From positions 310,001-374,000 of the forward strand of contig JAJJXM010000009.1 in NCBI GenBank assembly GCA_024516155.1: a stretch of DNA of 64,000 nucleotides, read 5' to 3'. The notes under the pieces were generated by a model, which saw only the letters and a program-made list of their open reading frames with translations, was not told where the DNA came from and did no database searches. Below are positions 42,614 through 54,541 of the stretch, piece after piece. Every line of letters begins with the position of its first letter. The first letter of the stretch is position 1. The position numbers and the translations under genes are program-made. This DNA comes from Pyronema omphalodes. Lineage: Eukaryota > Ascomycota > Pezizomycetes > Pezizales > Pyronemataceae.

Positions 42614-45403
42614 ATGTCATTCATCGGCGGCAACCCAGGCTTCCATTTCACCCCTCCATTCCTAGCCGCCGCCTTTACAATGACAACACAAACCACAACA
42701 ACAACCACGACTCTGGTTGCCGGGCCACTCACGGTCCCAACTATGAAACCAAAACCATCTCCAATTCCAGTTACGAAAACAACAACTCCACCAAAAGTAT
42801 ATGCGGGCAGTAAACGGCCGAACTTGGGACCATCGAAACGATCATTGAAGCGTCTGAGATCCAACGGTGTATTCAGACCAAGGATATCTGTTGCAAAGGG
42901 TCCTCGGACGGCTGTCTTCACAGACGAGGAAACTTTGTATACTTTACCGTGGAGCTATGCTATTGGTAAACGACAGGAGAGGTCACATGATGAAATGGAA
43001 GACGATAATGGTATTAAGGTTAGGGTAGTGAAGGGTCGAAGACTATATTTCATTACAGGGGATGAAGATGCTATAGTAGAAGCACAAGTAGTGGTTGTAA
43101 GTGTTTCAATCTTTTATTAATATCAATACTAATCGTTCTAGCCTTCTGCTACTCGTCCTTTGGTATATCTTCGTCGTGAGGCAACACCGGAACCTTCTGG
43201 TAGAGCTGTAGTCCACCTTGATGTCCGCAGGTCGGACCCTGTCATGCCCACTCCAGAGGAGGAAGAACCTGTGTCGGATACTGAGACTATCAAGCATATC
43301 CGTATCAAGAAGGAGGAACCCGATATGGATATGCTTGTTCCCGCAGAGATTCCTTGCCGTTAGTTTCCCAAGCATCATATGTTATGCATATCTAACCGTA
43401 TCACAGCGCCATCTCCCTCTCGCAAGTCTGTTGATGATGACTGCCCTGCCGATGATGATGAACCCAAGAAGTCAAGCTTTAGTTCCGTCGTGACAAGAAT
43501 TGGAACCCTTAAAAAGTTCAAGAATGTGGTTACAAGGTGTGAAATTAAAGTCAAGAATTGGAGGCTCCGGGTTGAGGAGAAAAAGAAGGCGAAGGAGGAG
43601 AAGAAAGGCAAGAAGACGGATAAGAAGGTTAAGAAATCCAAGGACAACCACGACGACTCCGACTCCGACTCCGAGGACGAACCTAAGAAGATGCTTCGAG
43701 TCAGTCTGCGCCTCAAGTCCAAGAAAGTAAAGAAGGATGTCCGCGAAGTGTTCAAGTCCGACCAGGATGGAAACGAATCGGATACTGAGGTCGAAACCAA
43801 ACCGAAGAAGAAAACGATCCGAGCCTCTTCACCTATGCATGTTGCAACACCAAAGTCGACTATTGAGGTTGAAATGAAGGACTCGGCTAACCATGCCGAT
43901 GCCGAGCCCGATGCCTCGGGAGATGAGACGGAGACCGAGAAGACTAGGAAGAAGAAGGTGTCCACCAAGGATGAGAAGAAGGGGGACGAGAAGACCAGGG
44001 AGGAGAAGGAGGAGAAAGATACCAAGAAAGAGAAGGATGAGAAGACCACTAAGAATCGCCTATCTGTTCTGTCAATTGATTCTCTTTGCAATATCCAAGA
44101 GGACGATAAAGAGGAGAAGGATATGAAGAAGGAGGACATGAATGACAAGGAGGACAAGGATAATAAAGACATCATGAAGGATGATGATGATAAAGAAAAC
44201 AAAGACGATGAAAAGAAGGAAGATAAGATTGACATCGACAAGATGATTGAAGACAAGATCGAAGATAGTTCTGCTGCCTCAATTAAAGACATCGACATGT
44301 TTGACGACGACTCTGCCAACAACGACGACACCCGAAGCATCAAGTCCTCCGCCTCATCTGAGGAGATGGACCTTGACGATACCAAAACAATCCGTGGAGA
44401 CGATGATGACACGGAGATCGTGATGATCGCGGAAGCTTCTGGTGCGTTCCTTCTTGCACCTTGGACTGGCGGCGACGCAATGCTGATAGGTGAGAAGAGG
44501 AATCAAGCTCAGAGTCCAAAAAAGAGGACATCGAAACCCCCGATGCTCCGTCGAAAGAGTCTTCGAGTACGGACGGTACTGATGACACCGCCGAAACCGC
44601 AACCATCCGCGAGTCAACAAAGTCCAACGACACCAAAGAGTCCGTTGAAGAAACCGATAACGCCAGCTCCCAGTCCAAAGGCTCTGAAGAGGAGAAGCTC
44701 AAGACTGATTGCCAAAGTGATGGCGACAAGGCAACAGGTTGGAACTCTGAATATTAATGTAGACCATGACAACTGCTAACAAGGATTGCAGATTCTAAAC
44801 ATTCCTTTTCAGGATTTAGGCGTGCAGTATTAAGTATGTTTTGTTTCCATTTATTTGATCAACAATACTGACTGTAGCAGCTGCTTTACCACCGTGCGAC
44901 GTTATCACCCCTCCTCCAACCCCACCACTTGGTCACTCCACTTCCAACGACTCCAGTCCATCACACTGGATCTCCTGGAGGCAGGGATTCACCCCAACCA
45001 AGAAAAACCAACCTAGCGATGACGACCGCGAAATTTGGAAAGAGACCTGGACACCTGCTGCTTCTAGCAAGAAGTCGCTTCGTCGACGTCTCTCTACCAT
45101 CTTCAAAAAGACAATGGAGGAGAACGACGTTCCTTTGAGTACGTGCTATCCCAGATTTCTTGTGGGCTTCGACTAATGTCTGTAGATATTTCTCGACACG
45201 CATATCGTGATTCCTTCTGCCGTGAAGACGACGAAGAAACCGAGATCGATGCGGGCTCTGTGTATACACTTCCACTTACCACGCCACCCCTCGGTATCGA
45301 ACTACCCGATTCCTTTAACTGGGAATCAGAAAACCTTTCTGGCCATAGCACTGTCGACTCCAGATTTTTGGAGCGATTGGAGAGCTTCACAATGGCATGC
45401 TAA
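42614..45403 (+). CDS. Seven-exon charged nuclear-type protein, unknown function
   Basis: Seven exons (42614-43096, 43142-43358, 43407-44441, 44513-44737, 44792-44833, 44878-45138, 45186-45403) join through six introns of 44-71 nt. Most donors are good, branch sites are mostly CTAAC/CTAAT types, and every junction keeps frame; the result is 826 residues. I recognise no family. The N-terminal 130 residues are Thr-rich then basic (SKRPNLGPSKRSLKRLRSN). A more ordered part follows with TLPWSYAIGKRQ and RRLYFITGDEDAIVEAQVVV. Then there are about 400 residues of Lys/Glu/Asp charge blocks, and a Pro/Ser stretch (TPPPTPPLG). The C-terminal end includes WISWRQGFTPTKK, EIWKETWTPA and RRRLSTIFKK. The charge pattern suggests a nuclear or chromatin/RNA-associated disordered protein. 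The donor of intron 4 (GTTGGA) is the weakest; the 42-nt exon depends on it. Confidence 0.65.
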
Positions 45404-48400
45404 GTCTTCAAATTAGACTTTCACATTCCTTTACTTTTTAATCTTTCCTTTGTTTATCATAACGATTTAACGATTTATGACCACATAACGAGAGTGTACA
45501 ACTATGCATACATACATGGTGCGCATTCCTCGGCGTTTGGCGTTGAGATGTGACAGATATTTCTGTTCAATTGGCGGGTTTGGAGTTTATTTGCGGTGTT
45601 TTTTCATATAGACGGATGACGTATCATTTTTGCTTTTGGGCTCTCGGTAGATGGGGAAGTGTGCACACACGGAAGAGGGGCATGCATTTATAACGAGCCA
45701 ACCACAGGCGCACAATGTTTTTTTTGGGTTTTGCTTGCATTTGCTTAATAGGTTAATGTTCAATCAAGTTGCTTTTAGTACCACATACATCTCTCGTTTA
45801 TCGTGCCTTCATTCGTGCGGGATATGGTTCAGTGCGGTGATTCTTCCGGGCATCGATTCAATCAGCACTGCAAGTTAAGAGCCTCCAGATTTCAGACTCC
45901 AGACTCGACTAACGCCCAAGGCGTACTAATAATTTATCCACAATATAACCCCTCCGTAATCCTTCATCTCGTTCGTCAAAACTTCAAAGTGGGATGATGA
46001 TCTCCCGCCCCTTCTTTACTGACCGCTCTCACCTGACTGTTTTAAAACATTGCAATCCTCATTGGAAGTCCTTCCATTCAAGCAATAGGATCTTCCATAT
46101 CGCGCCCCACTTTCCTTTCACCAAGTTTCCAGTACCCCTGCCCCAATTAATCAATCTCACGACGCCCTCCAAGTTTCACATGTCCTCGTAATTATCAGCC
46201 CTAAACTAATCTCAATGGCTCATAAAAATCGGACGAAAAATTCCTTCTTTTCCCCTCTCTATCATGTCATAATGATGCAGCACCGTAAGTAGCCACCCGA
46301 TCCCCCGCCAGGGGAACTGGTAGAATTCCAAATATTCCTCTCGCGACTTGGACAAGAAAACGCTCCAGGGAACAGCTGGAAGTGCATTTTGGTGCATATA
46401 CAGCGCATAGGAATTGATTGGCAGGTACACGTGGCAGGCGTTGTATATGGCGGTGCAGCCCGGGGTATGAGTGGCTGACGTAGGCTAAAGTACGTAGAAG
46501 AAACACATGTAAGGTAGTGGTGAGATTATCAATTTCATGTATCTTTAAAATCTGAGTGGATTATGTACAGTGTCTTGGCTAATCTGGCTGGTCTGGAATA
46601 TACCGCCCGCTGTTTAGAGTAGATACCTACACTACGGCCCGTCCGGCGGGGGCCACATCACTCCAGCGCTTCATGCCAGATCACCCTGGTAGACTCTTCC
46701 TTAAGAACCTATCGGCGTTGTTCAAGCCGTGGATGTGCTGTTCGACTCGGCCCAGATTCATCTCAATCTCAGGCCGCTATACAAATCCGGAAATCGCTTC
46801 GAATCTCGAAGGAATCCCGTTGCTGCTCGCTAGGACAAAGATAAAGATTCAGCCCATCATTCGCCAGCACTCGTCCGGGATTTGGCGATGAAATTGATCC
46901 TCACTCGTCCGGATAGTACCGGCTGAAACTTGGCGAAACCCGATAGAGGATTCCGGACAAACAGGATTAATTTGCTAGATGCGTTGGGGTACTTGTTCTC
47001 GAAGAATGTCACTCTGTGATGGCATGGAATGGTCGAGTCCCGTTTGGCTCGCCAGGAGAATTACGGGAGTGGCTGGGATATAGAATTCCTTCATCTCTTT
47101 AGACTCTTTTTCTTTTGATAATTGAGTAAATAAAGTTAAGTAATTCCAACTGGTTATCCTTCAATTCGTGTTGAGAGCTGGCACAGAATGTACCTCACAT
47201 CGAATGATCGAATTTAGTGAAAGTCTGATTTGCTAAGATTCAAATCAATCAGCTTGAATAGAACCCTGGAGAAGCGAGACTGAAGTGAAACAAACGGGTA
47301 TTCCATTGGGAACCTGATTTACCTATCAAAAATAAGTGGTGGGTCTGAAAGGTTCGCTTCACCACTATTCTAGGCTCCAGTAACCCAAACGTCAGCTGCT
47401 GAAACGTCGGCCCGAGCCGTGAATGGGGGGTTAAGCGCCGTGAGTCGTAGCCTTATTATCCTAATCATGACATTGAATAGAAACGATATGGCATTGGTAG
47501 CTGGGCTTGGTGAGTTTCAGAAGCGGGTGAGGGATTTACTTAACTGGAATAACAAGCCGCAGAGTTACAGCTTAGTTTGATGTCACGAGCATCTGCCGGA
47601 CTAGTGATGCTGAGGCCTGAATGTGTATGGTCATGAGCCTCTATGGACCATGTAAAGCTGAGTAAGACCGAATTGATATGGAACAAATTACTTGTGACAG
47701 CTATCGTAAACTGGATATGTTTTGACATATGCAAGTGAGGTGGGAATGTAAGAACGAGTTAGATCATATGATTTCACTCGCTTCAACGCCGCCATGATCA
47801 TGATATCCGAGTCTAAGATATGAAACTTCTTTCGTATACTCAAATACATAACCAATTTACCTCCTTACAAACATCATATCCAACTTCAGTCTCAGCAAAA
47901 CTAAAACATCTCGTGAAAGAAATCTCGATTCCATCCTCTCGCCGCAGCGAGACAAAAAGACAGTATCGGACACTTTGGGGATTTGCCAATACCCCTAGCG
48001 GTCCGGGAACATTAAAAATGCACCCTTTTTCACTATAAAGATCCATCCAGTCCTTGGGTCCGGTTTTCCTGGTAGTTATCCTGGGTTTGGTTGTCCTTGG
48101 GTCCTGGTATGTTGTCCTAATGGGTCCTGGTATTGCTGAAATCCTGGGGTCCTGGTATGCTGTCCTAATTGGTCCTGGTATGTTGTCCTATGGGTCCTGG
48201 TATGTTGTCCTGATGGTCCTGGTATGTCGTCCTGATGGTCCTGGTATGTTGTCCTAATGGTCCTGGTATGTCGTCCTGTTGGTCCTTGGTATCCTGGGTC
48301 CTGGTATTGTTGAAATCCTGGGGTCCTGGTATGTCGTCCTTGGTTCCTTGGCTCCTTGGGTTTTTGGCGGTCCTTGGCTCCTGGTAATCCTTTGGGTTTG

Positions 48401-50107
48401 CTGTCCTTGGTATCCTTGGGTCCTGGTATATTGTCCTTGGGTCCTGGTATGTCGTCCTAACGGGTCCTGGTATTGCTGAAATCCTTGGGTCCTGGTATGT
48501 CGTCCTGATGGTCCTGTTATGTCGTCCTTATGGTCCTTGGTATGTTTTCCTGATGGTCCTTGGTATGTTGTCCTGATGGTCCTTGATATCCTGGGGTCCT
48601 GGGGTCCTGGGGTCCTGGGGTCCTGGTATGTCGTCCTATGGTCCTGGTATTGCTGTAATGTTCTGGTCCTGGTATGTCGTCCTCTGGGTCCAGATAAAAT
48701 CCTTAGGTATGTCGATTCTACAAATTATCGTTTCTACAATCCTTGGGTTCGGTCGATCAATTTTTCGGTGGGAATTCCGGGGAGTTAAATAGAATCTTCC
48801 ATCTCTCACAGACCGTCTTTGGTGGTCAATTCCAAAGCTTCTCGAAGCACTGCCCTCGCCCGAGTGTTATCCAAAAGCCGTCTGAACGTCCTCCAAAAGT
48901 CGTCTGTGCTTAACCATTTAGTCAATTACATAGCTTTCCGGGTATCGGCCTCTCCCGGTTGCCCCCGGGTTGACAGGCGTAAAATGGTACATAGCACCAT
49001 ACACACTACACAGCGCACGGACCATCTCGTCTGTAGTTAATTCTAACGACCGCCGAAATAGCCTCCGCTATGACCAGCGCCCGGGTAAGGAATTAGAGCC
49101 GAGTAAACAAAACTAAAAAAAAGCCCCGCTCGATAATCCATGGTTTTGTTTTCCCATGCTATGTATACCTCAGTCTTGCACACCTCCATGTTCAACGCTT
49201 CATTCAGGCCAGAAGTTCCATGACACACCTCAACTGTCGGTCTACATATCTCTCGATAAGATTACTAAATTATCCGAGAAAAATGACTACAGCCAAAAAA
49301 TTGAACTTATTTCGAGAGCGGCTTCTCACAATTGTAATGTGTTCGCGCGAGGAGTGTACTTAAGGCGATGGGTATCAATGGATACAATTGTTCAGTGATC
49401 GTGTGCATGAATAAGACAACTATGTATCTTCAACAAAATGCATGTCATTAAGACCATAGTCGCTTAGAACGATACTGCACTCACAGGCGGTAAGTCGGTT
49501 CAAGATTGCACGAGCCATATATACTGCAGACGGACCGGGCCGACGTGCGGTTCTAGGGTTTGGGGTTTTAGACATCTAGGGTTCCAGCTCAGGACGTCTG
49601 GAAGTCGAGGTTACTAGCTCGAGTTCGCGAGGTCTAGAATATGGTAGCGCTTCTAGAGGTAATTGCAAATACTTATGTATATACTCGATGAGGGGTCTGA
49701 GTGGCAGCGGTGTAGGATGGTTTGGACGTTTGGGGAGCTTGTTCAGGCTTTCTACGCTTTTGTTTTTCGGAAGATGGGAAAAGACCACTCGGAATGAATC
49801 AAATATATGGAGGAAAATATGCGAGGATACATAACAGTTACAGCGATATCCTGGCTTCTATGTAGGTAGATAAATTACTTCAATTCCAATATTTACAAAA
49901 CGGGAAAGCCGTTGAGGCACCAAAAAACATATGCAAAAATATGTTATGTATCGATGAACATTCTCATCCTACTTGTAAGATCATGACAGACAAAAACCTC
50001 ATTCTGATCATATCATAACATCGTAACGTCATTACATCGTAACCCAATGGTATAAAAAGACAAACGCCCAAAAAGCAAGAAATCAGAAACTCCAAAACAC
50101 CTATAGA
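45404..50107. other. Long intergenic region with a minisatellite
   Basis: 4.7 kb without a gene I can support. It holds the 3' flank of the seven-exon gene, unique-looking DNA, the GGTCCTGGTATG minisatellite (48052-48700) and the deaminase gene's 3' flank. Frames through the minisatellite encode only repeat-derived peptides. Confidence 0.55.
48052..48700 (+). repeat. GGTCCTGGTATGTYGTCCT minisatellite
   Basis: About 650 nt of irregular tandem units built from GGTCCTGGTATGTYGTCCT, with variable linkers (AATG, GATG, TTGG). A longer higher-order unit containing GGTATTGCTGAAATCCTGG or GGTATTGTTGAAATCCTGG recurs three times. Confidence 0.9.
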
Positions 50108-53100
50108 CTAAGCAACAACGCTCGTTCTTCCATTCATCGTCCCCATCCCCACAGTTCCAGAGCCTACAGCACTCTGCGCATCTTCATCCCACCAAACATG
50201 CATTCTTACTACAGCATCAGGGAAGATGATATCAATGACCATTTGATCACTTGTCTTGCGAACCTCGTGTACCCGGAGCGTATCTTTACGTGTGCCCGGA
50301 GTACGACGTGCTCTCAAGGTACTCCTCATCTTGAACCCACGACACTGTAACATCTCTCCCTTCTCTTCCTTTGCTCCCGCACCAGTGATTCTTCCAGAAA
50401 ACACCTTATCCCCCATTCCGAGCTTTGGGGAGTAGTTGCTGGCAAGATAAATGTTGTACTCGGGCTCTGATTGCTGGGTCCTCTCAATCGTAAGGTTAAG
50501 GGCACCTAGCGGCGCGCGGACAGGCCGATGAATAGGCGAGGTAAGTAGATCAGAGGTAGCACTGGCAGCAAGAGAAGCTGAGGTGAGGGAGGTGGCGGTC
50601 AAGGAGGTATTGGCAGAGAGTGGGGCAGGAAATTTGCCCTTCTCAAGACGGCGCTGAGCGACGACGGATGGAGATGGAGATGGTGATTGGCTGCTGGTAA
50701 TGTCGGTAAGAGGTGGGCGTTGGGCAGTCTTTGGTGAAACGGCGCCACCGCGGAGAAGAGCAGCATGGGAGAGCTTGGCTTCATCAATTGGTGACTTCTT
50801 GATTGGAGAAGGTACGTATTGCGGGGACTTCGTAGGCGTTGCGAGCTTTGCGGGGGAAGGCTGTAGCTGAATATTACCCATGCGCTCCGAGGAGAGGCTT
50901 TGAAGACGTTCGGAGCATTTGAGAGCGGGCTGTAGATGGTCGGCGCGACCTCTATCGTCGATGCTGGGGTCGCGAGTAGTTGGAGCGCGGCTTTGGTCTC
51001 TGCTTGGGTGACGACTCGACTCGCGTTTTACTTCGCGGCTTCTACGACGACTCTGATCGCGGCTTCTAGCCGACCGAGGATTGAGCAGGTCCTCTGGATT
51101 TGGCGTAATAATCCCCGGCTTGGAGATCTGAACCTTCATAGATGCATCGCCAACTGACATGAAAGATTCTCTTGGTCCCGGATCCCTTGAAGCTGATTCT
51201 TCTCTCGAACTGCGCTTTTTCTTAACTTCAAGGTTACCATTTTCATCGTAACTTTTCTTCCGGCGAACTTCGATATCTTCTTTTTCTTCGCGACGTTTCT
51301 TGCGGTGAACCCCAGCAGTAGAATCATCACTTTTTTTCCGTCGCACCCCAGAGTCCCCAGAACTCTTACGCCTGCGCACTTCGCCTTCATCTTTGCTGGA
51401 CTTCTTCTTGACAATTTTGTCTTCAAAAATATCGGGGTTAGATCGAGAAGATTTCTTTTTCTTGATTGTCATCCCAGGCATCATCCCAGGCAAATCGATA
51501 CTCTTGATATTCGGTAGTCCGAATAGAGATACGCCCCCAGCTAGTTCATCACCGGGAGTGCTCAGCGGTTCACTACCGACACCACCATGACCACCTCTCA
51601 GCCCCAACCCAAGACCAAGACCGAGACCAATCTTTTTCTCTGGAGTTGCTTTATTGGAAGGAGGCAGCGGTGATGGCATTCGGGAACTTGCTGTTGATAT
51701 CGGGAGCGGGATGGTGCTTGGTTCTGTAAGAGCTTCTGTATATGGGACACTCGGGAGACGATCACGAGTGGGCAAAGAATAAAGCTCCGAGCTGGCAACT
51801 CGGGAGCCAGGAATAGATCTAATAGTTGAACCAAGAGCTGAGCTAGGTAGAACTACTCCACCACCGCGCAAATTCGGAAGTGGTGTGGTGACACGAGTTG
51901 AGGTACCGGAAACGGGAAGGGGAATTTCGTCCGGAGAGGGAGGAGGAGATGAGGGAAGAGTGACGCCCCCGGCTATGTTTGGGGTTCCAATGCGAGATGT
52001 GAAACCAGATGGAGGGAGAGGAGGGAGAGGTAGTTGGTCTGGAGATGGTGGGGGTGTTGACAAGTCTGACCAAGCTTGGGGAGGGAGCTGAATGGGAGAG
52101 TGAGACTTGTAGAGGAAATCAGTGGAGGGCGTGGGACTAAGGCGTACGCCGTCTCTATTCGAGACAGGTGTGATTGATTTAGGAGAATCGAAATTAAATT
52201 CGGAGGGTATGGTGGCTTTGGGAGAGGTTGGCGGCGAGTCTTCGTAAGCTTTCGGAGTTGTGGGCGGTGAGTCTTCGTAAGTTTTGTGAATAAAGTCTTT
52301 GGCTTCACAAGTCTCACTTTTACAAGAGAAGGGAGACACAGCGCGAGAATCTTGAGAGAGACGAGGTGATACGACGCAGAGAGTACTCTCCTTGCTGAGT
52401 CTTGTTGTGAGGGCTGGACTGCGCATGGGAGTACGCGTAGGAGTGCGAGAGATATTCTCTTGGTCAATATGGGGAGATGCGACGCGGGAATCTTGCGTGT
52501 CGAGGTGTGGAGACATGGCTAACATGAAGTTGTCTTTGCCGAAGTCGGGAGTATTGAGACGTGGAGTGACCATGATGTTTTCGAGATGTGATGCAGCCAC
52601 AGTATTTCCTTTTGCAATGCTGGGGGTTGTGAGTTGTGATTTGGCCTCAGAAATTTCCTTGCTGAAGTCAGGAGTAACAAGATTTTCCTTTGCAAAGTCA
52701 GGGATACTGCGAGGAGATTTGGCCACGATAAGCTCTTTCCCAAAATCGGGGATGTTGAGAGTGGGCTGCGAGCGTACACGCGGTGTTGTGTTGATGTTGT
52801 TTTGATCGGGAACGGCAAGCATAGCAGCTGCAGTCGCGCTGATGCTTTTGTCCTGAGCAACAACAATTGGGGCTGCAGTGGTGCTGCTGCAGCCTTCTGG
52901 TGCTGGGCTGGCCGGGCTTTGGCCTTCCAGAGCACTTGCGCATGCATCTTCTAGATGGGAAGCCATGTCGTTGACAATTTGGTTGTATCGCTCAACTTCG
53001 ATTCCGGAATTGCAGACGATTGTCGGGACAGTCCAGCGAGGGTACAGTTTCGGACACGACTTGGACACAGTAAACCGACCGTGACGTTCAACAAATAGGT

Positions 53101-54541
53101 TGCACAAGTAACAGGTCTTTTCGCTTGAACCAATAAACTTCGGAGGATTGGTCGATGGGTTCTCTTCGTAGAACTTGACCAACTGGATCTCGGCGTGGAT
53201 GCTCGGTGCTTTTCGGTACAGCTCTTCGTACTCTCTCAATAATCCTTCCGGGGATAATCCTGTTGCCGAGCAGAGCTTCTGGTTCGCTTCTTCAACCAAC
53301 GTTTGGCTGATATCAGAAGCGAGGGTTGCTAGCCCTGTTTCTGAGTGTTCGGGGAGTATGAAAGCCTCCCGTAAAGGCGGGGTAACGGGCGAGATTTCGA
53401 TGTGGCTGAAGGCCTTGGAGTGCTTGTGTGCGTGAGATACTAAAATATGCGTTGCAATCTTGTATTCTCCAAGCTCGTCGATAATCTGAACCAATTGTTT
53501 GGGAGTATGGATAGTGGTGAGGAATGTGCGGAAGCTCTGATGTTTCCCCGGTAAGCAGATGTTTTTTTTCGATGGCCGACCACACGGATCACAAGAAAAA
53601 AGATGTTTTCACATGGGGCGGTGCGGAGTAAGTCGACTTACCTTGGATCGGCGCGCCAGGTAGCAAGTGTCCAGCAGTCTCTCAACTTCATCCCTGCTTT
53701 CCGCGGGGTCTCTGTCTCCATTGGCCACGTCCTGACACTGATCATAAATCCGCTCCAGTAAGATTCCAGGGTCCGCGAGGCTGGCATCTGTTTGATTAGT
53801 GACCGCCGATATCAACGAAGTCTCCGACGTTGAATTTGGTAGTCCGCCCTTCGCATGCCGCCGTTCGTTAGCGAGCGCCTTTTCGAAGAGGTCGTGTAGC
53901 GATTTGTTCTGGCGTTTAAACTTTTGTCGCAAGTCTTTTACAATCTTGGGAGTTTCCAGATCCAAAACCTTCTGCCACACATCCTCCCTGGATTGACGCT
54001 CCGAGCCGCCTTATCAGTGTTAGCCTGATGATCGGAGGGAGGGGTTATTATTGGTTAGTATGCTTGATTATTTCACCATACCTTCGGTAGTAGCCGCAAT
54101 CGAAAGCTGTAAACACACTGCCTGTAATCCTTCAATAATCCGCTTGGGAACACCTTCATTATGCACGCCTTCGTTCATAGCCAACCGAAACAAAATCCCA
54201 CCACCCTTCCGTTCTTCCACACACACAGCAGAAACAAACTGCTTCCCCGCATCAGCTGCTGCGAGAAATGAAAAATTGTCTACCGTTGACTGTTCAACTC
54301 TCAAGGGCAGCAATCTCCAGGACGGTGTTGTATCCACGGGTGTTTTGCATCTAACTGGTTGTTCGTTCGCCGAGGGGAGTAATGACTTGAGTGCAACTAG
54401 TTCTCCAAAGCGGGATCGGTTTTCAGGTGCCCACGAAAATACATTCTCTAATGGCGGAGCTGGTGGGTGTCGTGGTGGTGATTTTCTTATCGATGCTGAA
54501 GACCGACGCTGCGGAGTTGTAGGAGTTGTTGGGGTAGTCAT
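50108..54541 (-). CDS. Large protein with OTT_1508-like deaminase core
   Basis: Three exons (54541-54082, 54009-53642, 53536-50108) are joined by introns of 72 and 105 nt; both junctions keep frame, giving 1418 residues. The core fits the nucleotide-deaminase superfamily, OTT_1508-like branch: H-A-E at about 390-392 (SIHAEIQLVKFYEENP) and C-x2-C at 418-421 (KTCYLCNLFVERHG) supply the zinc ligands and catalytic Glu, followed by LYPRWTVP. Helical segments precede the core (IVKDLRQKFKRQNKSLHDLF, then EYEELYRKAP). About 800 disordered Ser/Pro-rich residues follow, with SDxSKE/SPHLD-like repeats near 520-680 and a Lys/Arg/Ser block near 960-1100. The last 130 residues look ordered (YNIYLASNYSPKLGMGDKVF and MVIDIIFPDAVVRMHVWW) and may be a beta domain. 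Substrate unknown. In fungi such deaminases are proposed, not proven, to act in immunity or nucleic-acid editing. Confidence 0.8.

Noticed and set aside
43375..44412. 345-codon Ser-rich open frame antisense to the charged protein
   Set aside because: A mirror of Lys/Glu-rich codons (AAG/GAG read as CTT/CTC and TCC); the plus strand has six frame-preserving introns.
48054..48788. Trp/Gly/Val-rich frames across the minisatellite
   Set aside because: The peptide repeats simply mirror the DNA unit, and the frames have no start context or conserved ends.
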